This document shows positions 11,762-20,674 of a stretch of DNA of 64,000 bases, one piece after another; within the stretch, counting starts at the first letter, position 1; each line of letters starts with the position of its first letter. Where the stretch lies: contig UYJD01000008.1 of the NCBI GenBank assembly GCA_900618795.1, positions 310,001 through 374,000 on the forward strand, written 5' to 3'. The translations under genes and the position numbers were made by a program. The notes beneath the pieces were generated by a model. The model did not search any database. It saw only the letters and a program-made list of their open reading frames with translations, and had not been told where the DNA came from. This stretch comes from Cyanodermella asteris. Its lineage: Eukaryota > Ascomycota > Lecanoromycetes > Ostropales > Stictidaceae.

Positions 11762-12298
11762 TTATGACTCACCGGATCCTTCATAGTCGGCGTAAGTGCC
11801 GCGCTCGGAGAAATGGTCACCCTCGTAGCGATAGTTCAGCAAAGGAGAATCGGCAGAATCTTTGGCCTCGGTGATCTCCTTGTGACGGCGGTAGTTCAGC
11901 AAAGGCAAGTCTGTGGAATCGTCGGCTTCGGTGATCTCCTTGTGGCGGCGGTAGTTCAGCAAAGGTGAGTCTGCGGAATCGTCGACTTCGGTGATTTCCT
12001 GGCAGCGGCGGTTCAGCAAAGGGGAACCTGCGGAATCGTCGGCTTCGGTGCTTTCCATGCAGCGGCGGTAGACTAGCAGAGGAGAGTCTGCGGAAGCTTC
12101 GCCTTCGGTAATCGCCTTGTGGCGGCGGTGGTAGTTCAGTAAAGGAGAGCCTGCGGAATCGTCGGCTTCGGTGATTTCCTTGTGGCGGCGAGCAGCGGCA
12201 ATCTTTTCGGCGCCGTCGGTGACAAGCGGTGCTGCGCTGACGACAAGGGCGAGCTCGGCCAAAGCAATAAGAGCGGAGAGACGCATGTTGTATCGCAC
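11762..12298 (-). CDS. secreted repeat precursor peptide, probable dikaritin-type RiPP precursor
   Basis: 178 residues, or 174 from the second Met at 12286, which gives a better signal peptide (ending VVSA-A, about residue 22). Six imperfect repeats of 17-18 residues follow (residues 39-56, 60-77, 80-96, 99-116, 119-136, 139-156). Each starts HKEITEADD or similar, ends SPLLNY or a variant, and is bounded by RR at five junctions plus one in front. RR is a Kex2-type site. This is the design of ustiloxin, asperipin, phomopsin and victorin precursors: signal peptide, tandem repeats, dibasic sites and a short Tyr-containing core at the same place in each unit. Repeat 2 ends LVY, repeat 3 lacks the Tyr, and repeat 5 has LPLLNY. 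A UstYa-type oxidase and a carboxypeptidase lie next door. A GTGAGT near 11773 could be a splice donor, so the C-terminus is uncertain. A Kex2-processed signalling or surface peptide is the alternative. Confidence 0.82.
   Translation of the reverse strand: MRYNMRLSALIALAELALVVSAAPLVTDGAEKIAAARRHKEITEADDSAGSPLLNYHRRHKAITEGEASADSPLLVYRRCMESTEADDSAGSPLLNRRCQEITEVDDSADSPLLNYRRHKEITEADDSTDLPLLNYRRHKEITEAKDSADSPLLNYRYEGDHFSERGTYADYEGSGES
11831..12190 (-). repeat. six tandem ~60-bp coding repeats of the precursor
   Basis: The in-frame repeats encode units of about 20 residues counting the RR spacer. DNA identity between units is high, so they probably expand and contract by slippage or recombination, as in known fungal RiPP precursors. 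Confidence 0.9.
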
Positions 12299-13821
12299 GG
12301 TTGAAGTTTCAAACTATTGAAGATTCCTGAGATGGCTGGAGAGTTTATTCGAGGTCGGTGTGGTCTCAAAGGACTGGGGGGTTCACCGCCGTGCTATATA
12401 TGCTTCGGCACAAGTAAGTTCCATTCTTTGGTTGCTGACATTTCGATGATATACGTCTTTTGTTACTGCTTGCTCTTTGTCCTAGTCGAAGATGGCGATC
12501 GGCGCTCGCACGAGAGTCGGCTCGTATGCCTCCATAACGTTCACGGATGTTACAAGCGTGCTGCAATGTTACATTCATGAACTCCAGCTGTTGTATATCA
12601 GGTCACAGGTGCGCTGTTCCAATTGTATTAAGCAGATACTCGTGCTCATCTATAAAAACGTTTCGCTGCTCTCTCCAAACTTGTTAATGATCGTCCTACC
12701 TCTTACCCGAACGCCAGTGGGAGGCATGTCTGTCGTATGATACACCAATCGTTCTTTGACCGTTTCCACGTCGGAGCTGGAGAGCTTCATCGTATAGCTG
12801 CTATATCGAATCCACTTGTCCCTGCATATGGGTCAGATGCAGCTCGTCGAGGTCATTGTGGATATGCTAAGCTCAATTCATCAGCTATCTCGAATTTAAC
12901 CTTTGCTTGTTTACATTTCCCACATGAGGGCTAGGACACGGGATAGTTCGCCCCACAGTCAGCTCTGAATTCACAGAAGAACTATGATTCGATGTGTTCC
13001 CAGCAATGATATTGAATCTGCGGCCGTGCCACTTCTGCGTTGGTGAGTGGCAGTCTATCAATCAGATTTAGCAGAATTGTTATCGGTTTGATGGCACAAT
13101 CTGATGTCGGCAGAATGCGCTATCAGACTTGAGACTGATTCAGAACCTGCACAAAGTTGGCTCGCCGGTCTCAGACGGATGTCCGACGAGTGAGTCCGCT
13201 TTTTCGAGGCATTGGATCTTAAATCGGCGGTCCATCAAGGCGATGCACACCATGTCTACTGGTGCCGCCTGATGGGCCCTTTTGCCTAGCCGTGCAGGAA
13301 AGCGTGCACGATAAGGAGGATACCAACCTTGTATTGATCAACCCCGCTGACCCAGGATAGACCGGAAAGAAGATCTACAGCCGGTCCTGCCGTCAAGCTA
13401 TGCCCACCACCATGTTAACACTTACGTCGCTCCACCGACCTCAGGGTTCAATATTTTAGCGAATAGCGGCAAATTACCTCTGGCAGTTCAATGCAACATA
13501 CCCACCAGTCTATTGAAGGTGAGCCAATCCTCTCCCAAGGCGTGCCTTTTGGACCCTGTTTCCTGCGACTTTGGCCTAATGTTCTTGCGAGTCAGGTCAT
13601 ATTCCGAGACCTCACACGGACGCCTTGCCGAGGATCCGGCAGCAGACTGATCACCTTCTTCTTGTGCGCACTGATGAACAACACGAGGGTTCCTTACATA
13701 AGGGCCACTCATGGAAAGAGCCAGCGCGGCCCTTTCAAGACCGATCATATCACCTGCGTTGTGCTGCAGTCGCGCTCCTTCCGAGACTTTTTTTGGCATC
13801 CTTCTTTCATCCTTTCTCGCA
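12299..13821. other. divergent promoter region of precursor and oxidase genes
   Basis: About 1.5 kb separates the divergently transcribed precursor (-) and UstYa-like gene (+), so both can be controlled from here. Open frames inside (for example 13488-13841 minus) overlap on both strands and match no domain. I cannot name a transcription-factor site. Confidence 0.5.
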
Positions 13822-14826
13822 ATGGCATGCTCGTGTACCAACTCAGACGGTCAGTCTATAGACTCGACTGAAATCGAGGAAAAACCCTTGTTGCGAGGGC
13901 AGGACTCATTTACCGATGATGGTTTTCCGCCTGCGAACGACCGGCGCATCAATATTCCTTACCGAAGGTGGTTTTTTACTATGAATCTTCTTGTGGCTGT
14001 TCTGCTGTTCACGAACATTTCCCTTGCCGTTGCGCTCGTCATTCAACCTCGTGGCTCCCAGTTTGGATCATTTGAGCGCGGCTTTTCCACCGACCTAGGT
14101 AAGACATCTATGTAAGATGGAGCGTTCCATCAAAGAAAATGCCCGACGACTGACTTTTTCTGGAAGAGCCTGCCAAACAAGCTATAGTGGCCGTCCGAAT
14201 GCCGTTCACAGGAGAGCTCAAGCGAAATGCGAATGGAACATTGTACCGGCACATGCCCACAACTATTCGGAGAGCCGAATGCGGAGATCGACCACAACTG
14301 GGCACAGCTGATGTATGGCTCCGGGATCGAGCTCGAAGCAGACGAGGCTGCGCACGGCGGACTTCAAGACTCGACCTGGGAGGAGCCGCAAGGCGGGTTA
14401 TGGAGGACCGGCCCGGACGTCTTCCACCAGCTGCATTGCGTGAACATGATACGCAAGTCCGTCTACCCCGAATATTACGAAGAAAAGCATGACCATAATA
14501 TTGATGACCCACTTCGGCTGCGAAACATACACAGAGGTGAGAAAGCCCCTGTGTCCGCGGAGATTAGTTTCGGCAGCTGACATCCCTTCTTTTCAGATCA
14601 CTGCCTCGACTATATCAGACAAGGCATCATGTGCAATGCGGATGCAACACCGGTCAGACTGCAATGGGACTACCAAGCGCATTTTCTAATACCCAAATTC
14701 GATCAGTTGCATACCTGTCGCAACTTCGGGCTGTTGCATGGTTGGAGTAAGGCGAGGGCACTTGAAAAGACCCACAACACTTCCAGTCGGCTGATCGTGG
14801 AGCTGAGGGAGTCCGGGGTGCTGTAG
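13822..14826 (+). CDS. UstYa-like (DUF3328) membrane oxidase, apparent +1 frameshift
   Basis: Exons 13822-14098, 14167-14536 and 14597-14826; introns of 68 and 60 bp begin GTAAGA and GTGAGA. A cytosolic N-terminus is followed by one transmembrane segment (NLLVAVLLFTNISLAVALVI). The lumenal domain has both signatures of the family: HxxHC (HQLHC) in exon 2 and the DHC...R block (DHCLDYIRQGIMC) opening exon 3. UstYa proteins are copper-type oxidases that cyclise dikaritin core peptides in the secretory pathway. Oddity: the frame of the first part of exon 2 (to about 14265) and that of its second part (from about 14270, GEPNAEID) differ by one base, and no normal intron explains it. Either the gene is broken or the assembly has one extra base. 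Total exon length is one base more than a multiple of three. Confidence 0.85.
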
Positions 14827-15576
14827 ATAGGATATCGGTGACAATCAGATCATTTGTTGCTTTGGTCCACGAATGCCGTCTTTTCAGCGTTTGTGGAAAG
14901 GGCATACGGTGCCACCGGTGGGGTGATCAAGAAGCCTGTGGTGATAGTGCATGAAAGACGACGACGAGCCCCGTGCTTCGGTTTCTCCATAACAGGGGTC
15001 TGAGGCCAAGATAAGGTTAGGAATGCAAGTTCATGGGGAGATTTGAGTTTGGAAAGACACCCTGAACTCCAGGTGTTCTTGAGGCTTCGCGCGGGTAGCT
15101 ACGGACACTCGTTTTGTTCTCCCAACATGGAAATGCAGAACGCGACATTAAGACCTGTCTGCGCAGCGAGAGCAGTATTTGCTTACCGTGCATCTTCTCC
15201 ATTGGCTTAGGTTGCCGATCATTTTTAAGCTTTCAGTGATCGATTATGACATGGCCGGCTGTGCCACTTGCCTCGTCCCTGCCAGCATCAGAATGCCTCG
15301 TTATCAGCAATAGATCAATGTTTTCGCAGTCTTGTTTGCATGTTTCCGGCTGCGCTAGGACTTTATGGGCAAAGTTTTGCTGGATTCGCCAAGTGATTGA
15401 ACCAACAGGCGAGATTCGCCAACCTGGTTGAATCATCAAGCGAGATTCTCCAACTGGCTAGATCAACAAGCGAGATTCGCCAACTGGTCGAATCATCAAG
15501 CGCATGAGGATGCGAGCATTCCTCCAGGAACATTCTTTTCCTCGATATTTGGTATCAGTCTCACAGATCTTCCCAT
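14827..15576. other. intergenic region upstream of the S10 peptidase
   Basis: Contains the 30-bp minisatellite at 15383-15502 and presumably the peptidase promoter. The remaining open frames have no recognisable domain. Confidence 0.5.
15383..15502. repeat. 30-bp minisatellite, four copies
   Basis: Four head-to-tail units of 30-31 bp, each beginning GATTC(G/T)CCAA and ending CAAGCG or CAGGCG, with internal differences. They lie just upstream of the S10 peptidase start. They may be a promoter repeat or a neutral satellite. Confidence 0.9.
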
Positions 15577-17323
15577 TTGCCTTTCATCTCGGCTCAAACC
15601 CAGCGAGTCAAATTATACAATGCAGGCTCGCGGTCTCTCGTCGTCGTTTTTTGCATGTTCAATGTAGCCTCGTCAATCGAGCGACGAGCTTCTAGATCTC
15701 CGGTGTTTGATCCAGAACAATTCCTTGTGAACGGTTCGAGCCTGCCGGACGTGGATTTTGACATTGGCCGATCATATGCAGGGCTCTTACCTATTTCCCG
15801 GTCTCCGGACGAATCTCGAAGCTTGTTTTTCTGGTACTTCCCATCCAGCAATCCGTTGGCGACGAAGGAGACCACTATCTGGCTGAACGGTGGGCCGGGC
15901 GCGTCCAGTCTGGAAGGATTACTGCAGGAGAACGGCCCGTTTCTGTGGCAGTATGGGATGTGGAGACCAGTGCCGGTGCGTTGGAAGGAATAGTCTCATA
16001 CATTCAGGCGTTAACTGTGCGAATAGAACCCTTGGTCATGGACAAGACTCACCAACATGATCTGGATCGGTGAGCTGGTGCGCATGATTGTCCTCTATGG
16101 TCACGTTCCTCTGACAGTCTTGTAGAACAGCCAGTGGGCACTGGGTTTTCCCAGGGAATACCATCAGCTGTAACGGAGCAAGATGCATCGATCCAGCTGC
16201 TAGGTTTCTGGCGCAATTTTGTAGACACGTTTAGCCTTCATGGCCACAAAGTATTCCTCTCAGGAGAATCGTACGCCGGAATGTACATACCATATATTGC
16301 CAATGCCATGCTGAGCGCCAACGACACGCGGTACTTCAACATCGAGGGTACGATGATGTTCGACCCCTGTCTTGATAACGACAATGTAATGCGACAAGTG
16401 CCCGTGGTTGCTTTTCTGGAGAAGTGGAGAGGTCTCTTTGCATTGAACGAGACGCTCGAACAAGAAATTCGAGACCGAGCCGCTTCTTGTGGCTATGATG
16501 GATTTTTGGAGGAACACTTGCGATATCCGCTGACAGGTTCGATACCTCCACCTCCTGGAGGGCCGCATGATCCGGTCGGCGAATGCGATATCTGGGGTTC
16601 GATCGTTGATGCGGCCACAATACTCAATCCGGTGAGGCCGGCGCAAGGTCTTGTCGAGAAGATGTGCTGATTGGAATGCATGCAGTGTTTCAACGTGTTC
16701 CACATCACAGACAGCTGCCCGCTTCCCTGGGACGTGCTCGGCTATCCTGGCTCAACCATATATTCGCCAAAGGGTGCTCCTCCAGTGTACTTTAATCGTT
16801 CCGATGTGCAGGCCGCGATACATGCACCGCGAATTGCATGGGCGGAAGCATCACCAGTTAGCGTCTTTAACACGAGTGACGGCGTCGACACAAACAACCT
16901 CCGCGATCAATCTCCGACGGACACGGACCTTCTTCCTCGTGTTATTTCGCGAACAAAACGTACTGTCATCGGACATGGCGGACTCGACATGGACCTTCTG
17001 CTGAACGGCACTTTGCTGAGCATACAAAACATGACTTGGGCTGGAGTACAAGGCTTTCAATCTCCTATCACAGACTGGTTGGTGGTGCCGCCGCATGAGA
17101 ATCCGGATCTGGCAACACAGGCTGGGTACGGGGTGATGGGAAAAACGCATACTGAACGAGGGCTGACCATTCTTTGAAGTGAGAGGAAGCGGGCACATGA
17201 GTAAGTCGGACTCCGAACACGCACAATGGTTTAACACTAACTTAGCGTCAAGTTCCGCAATATGCTCCTGCCGCTGCATATCGAGCTCTCGAGTTTCTGC
17301 TTGGCCGTATCCCAAAGTTGTAA
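15577..17323 (+). CDS. S10 serine carboxypeptidase, apparent +1 frameshift near the C-terminus
   Basis: Exons 15577-15975, 16027-16069, 16126-16631, 16686-17200 and 17253-17323; all introns are about 51-56 bp with GT-AG ends. S10 landmarks in order: [13 protein letters not shown], the oxyanion and substrate-binding block; [20 protein letters not shown] with the nucleophile Ser (codon 16269-16271); [11 protein letters not shown] with the probable catalytic Asp; and GSGHM with the catalytic His. A hydrophobic stretch near the N-terminus suggests secretion. Carboxypeptidases of this type trim C-terminal residues, including the basic ends left by Kex2, which fits the nearby RR-repeat precursor. 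Oddity: in the main exon-4 frame a stop occurs at 17175-17177, and the His-containing segment continues one base out of frame from about 17170. The gene may be a recent pseudogene, or the assembly may have one extra base. The exact start is uncertain. Confidence 0.85.
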
Positions 17324-19371
17324 GCCGGTATGAGTGTGGTCACGAACAAGGACAGTCGGCTGGGCGCGGATGTTAATTGACATTCTTCCTTGTATGGAAT
17401 CCTGTTGGGAGGCCTTTCGGTTTCGGATGTTCCGCCATTTATGGAAGTCGAGACCCTGCGTCCAGAGACAGCTGACAATTCACCCAGCGCCAGCGCGTCT
17501 CACCGCATCCGGCGGTCGAAGATATCTCTTCCCACTCATCGAAGCTGAGTCATGCCTGGATCATTTCTGGAACAACTTCTTCAGACCCAGATTTGAGTCT
17601 CAGATCTGGAGTCTCGAATGCGGTGTTCAGATCCGGAAGCGGGCGGGGAAAGGTTTGGGTTTGGGAAGTGTCGAATTGGCTTTTGTCTGAGACGAATTGC
17701 CGGAATGCGGCAGTCGACGAGAATGAGGGTTTCGCATGGAAGCTTCTGAGGGCTGCGGAACCATGACGGTCTGAGGCTGGCTGCGGGGTGGTCGGATGCT
17801 GTCAGATTGGTGTTGGCTGGAAGGAGGAACGAGAGGGCGATGTTTTGGCTCGCAAGGCGACCGGCTGAAAATGGTTTCTTGTTGGTGAACGTGGCGAAGT
17901 AATTCGGCTGTATATTTGAGAATGGACGTGTTCCGTGGTTGCCACCCGTGGTGACTGAAGGCATCATCTAGTTGACGCGATGTGTCCTCACGTAGAGTTT
18001 CACTCTTCTCTCGCACCTCCTCTCCGAAAACGAGGTTGATGATAATCAATGTCTCGAAAACAAGGTCCCATGACGGTCACGAGGCCACTCATCACAGCAC
18101 CAGCAACTGTGGTTCGGATTACACCAACCGAGTCCGTTCTGATGAACGAATCATAACAAGCCTGATTTAACTTTGCCTGTCTGGACCACCATTGAAGTCG
18201 ATCCTGAGACATGAGCGATGCAGGGAGATTGCTTTGATTGGAATTGACGGCCGCGCGGAAGTTTGGGTGTGAAGTGACAGTGCCTTGTCTCATGTGATGT
18301 CAAGTCCCTGCATCGAGCGTTTGAAGATCCAAAAGGCAAAAGGCCAGCTGTCGTGACGATGGATGCGCGTCCGTATCGGGATGGCACTTACCACTGGTTG
18401 CGGCCGAACCGCTGATTGTCGAGCCACGGAAATGGCGGCTGCATCGACGACGAACTTCATTACATCAATTGACCGTCCAGCAGTGCGCGAACAGACAAGA
18501 CACGGATATGCAAAATGAGGAACATTGAACGTGGGGTTCTATGTGTGAAACCAGTTTAATACTTTGTTTGTATTCAAGTTTGCACCTCAGGCTAGCCATG
18601 GGGTTGTTGGTCCCACAAGACTGCCAGGTTGCTTTGCTTCTTCTATCTTCCTCGTCATTGCTTCATCACAAAAAAGTCTATTGGGCAAGAGAGTGCTACC
18701 TCTCGAGCTCAACAGAGCAGAAACCGATCCGGGGTATCTTTCTCTTTGATTTCCAAAATTGGCCCATTCCCAATGGGCCCCTCGATAAATTCCTGCAACG
18801 TGTTCAAATGGTACCCCCAACGCCTCGCTTGTAAACAATCAAACAGCTGAAACCCCCCATGAAAGACGAATGTATCATTCCAAAAACCCTCCGGTTCCCA
18901 AATTTTCCACTACGCTGAATTGATTCGTAGATTGCCATGTCGTCAGAATCAACGAAGCAGCGAAACTGGGCAGTGCGCTGCAGGCAAGCCAGTCCTGTGC
19001 TTCCGTTTGCATCCGATCAAAGCAAGAAGCAATTTTGTCCCAAAATTTTGTACAGTTTTTCGCGGTGAAAAAGCATGCGTTGAAAGTTGTGACCCCATGA
19101 AGGAAGGTTCCACAGTTATTAAGAATTCGCCAACTTCCGGAGTGTAGCGAATGACCCCATGGGAAAAGTTGTGCGGGTGCGCGATGTGACATCCGGTGAT
19201 TACCGTCGGATGCAACCCACTTCCGCTTGATTAGGTTCTCCGTGAGGAGGTTCAAAGTCTATAGTCGGCCGTACCGTAACCGTATCGTGGCAAGGAAAAG
19301 AAAGCCATGGCGTCCAAGGAGATGTAATGGTGTGATGAGAGTGGAGGTGGAAGGAAAGGGTAGCAACGCGC
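17324..19371. other. intergenic region between S10 peptidase and kinase
   Basis: Two kilobases with only short or low-complexity open frames. The longest is a minus frame at 17627-18049, rich in Pro, Ser and Gln, with no domain and no clear start. I see no further RiPP tailoring gene (methyltransferase, P450, tyrosinase, S41 peptidase or transporter). Confidence 0.45.
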
Positions 19372-20674
19372 TCATGCAACCAGGACCTGGCCACGATGGT
19401 GTTCCCGGACCGCCTGCTTCGGCATAAACTGCTGCGCAAGGTTCATCTGGGGAACTGGCCTGGCGGATTGCCTTTGGCTTTCGGCCTCGTCGTCGGAATT
19501 GGAGGGAGACCCAGGTGTCGCGAGTGGCGAGATTTGACCGGGCATGATCATCTGCTCATGGTTGGAGCGTATGGGCGCAGGGCGGTTGTTGGAACGCCTA
19601 CCTGCCAGGGAGAAGTTGGCGACTGGTGCAGCGAGAAAGGCATGAGGAGCCTGGGCAAAATTTTTCTCTGGTGGAGGAGTGACAGGCGATCTGGGGCCTG
19701 GACCGGCAGTGAACCTTGGGCACATCTCGATCAACCTTCTCAACTCCTTCAGGGAAATGCGCCTTTCTGGGCACAAGTCAAACACAAAGCGGAGAATGGA
19801 TTCCAGCTCCTGTGATATCGGCAGAATCGAGGTCAAGAACTTGGGATCCTGCGTGAAGGCCCTGAAGGTCGGGTCGCTAGTGCATGCCTTCTTCCAGGGA
19901 TTACGGCCGCAGGCCAGGTTCACGAGGATGACTCCAAGGCTCCAGATGTCGTTGCGGGCGGCATCGTAGCGTTCACCTGAGAGGGGTATGCGCTGGCATT
20001 CTGGTCACGTGTTAGCTGTGGATCTTGGTTCGATGCCCAAAATGGGTCACAGGTGCAGACGACTCACCAGGCGACATGTAAAAAGTCGAGCCACATCCAA
20101 AGTCCTGGGTTTGCTGTTCAGTGGTGGCAAGACCAAAGTCGGCTAGCTTGACAGTGTATCCACCATCCTTGACGAGGATGTTTTCCGGCTTCAGGTCACG
20201 GTGGTAGATACCTTTGGAATGACAAAACTCAACGGCACCAAGAATTTGCAAGAAAGCATGTCGAATCAGGTCGTCCTTGTTACGATAGAAACCAGTCTCG
20301 GTGATGCTAGTAAAGAGATCGCCTTCCGGGCAGTATTCCAGGATCATGTAGGTACAGTCATGGGAACCAAAAACGCGATGAAATTGGACGACTCGCTTTT
20401 CCGGGTCCTGGGATGCGATCCAGTGGAGCTGAATTTCTCTCTGAAGGAACGATTGTTGACGGGCGTCCAAGTTATGTCTGGATAGAACTTTGATGGCATA
20501 TGGAATGTTTGTCATCAAATCACGGGCCTTGTAGACAACACCGTAGGCGCCAACACCGAGAACCTGCTCGAATTGGTAACGACCGTCAAGAACATAGCCT
20601 ATTCTCTGGTCCGGAGAGCACGAAGCCTGGGGGACTGGGCCTGGAGAGGCTGGCGGAGTCGGATACGAGTACAT
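19372..20674 (-). CDS. Ran1/Pat1-type serine/threonine protein kinase
   Basis: Exons 20674-20068 and 20000-19372, with a 67-bp intron starting GTGAGT, give 411 residues. The kinase domain is complete: glycine loop GVGAYGVVYKA, Lys in YAIKVL, HRD loop YHRDLKPENIL, DFG in LADFGLA, and SPE at the splice junction in place of APE, followed by DIWSLGVILVNLACGRNPW. That last block and the overall order match the Ran1/Pat1 group, whose fission yeast member represses meiosis. The C-terminal 130 residues are Pro/Ser/Gln-rich and probably disordered. The frame stays open upstream to 20911, but the Met at 20674 begins the usual short Pro-rich leader and is preferred. The kinase call is firm; the role is inferred from the subfamily. 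Confidence 0.93.

Noticed and set aside
11762-12298. Mating pheromone (alpha-factor-type) precursor
   Set aside because: The repeats lack the Trp/Cys-containing pheromone pattern of filamentous ascomycetes, and the neighbouring UstYa-like oxidase favours a RiPP.
15383-15502. CRISPR-like array
   Set aside because: The units are contiguous and diverged, without spacers, in a eukaryotic genome.
17627-18049. 140-codon minus frame after the S10 peptidase, considered as a cluster gene
   Set aside because: Low complexity, no domain, and no similarity to RiPP tailoring enzymes.
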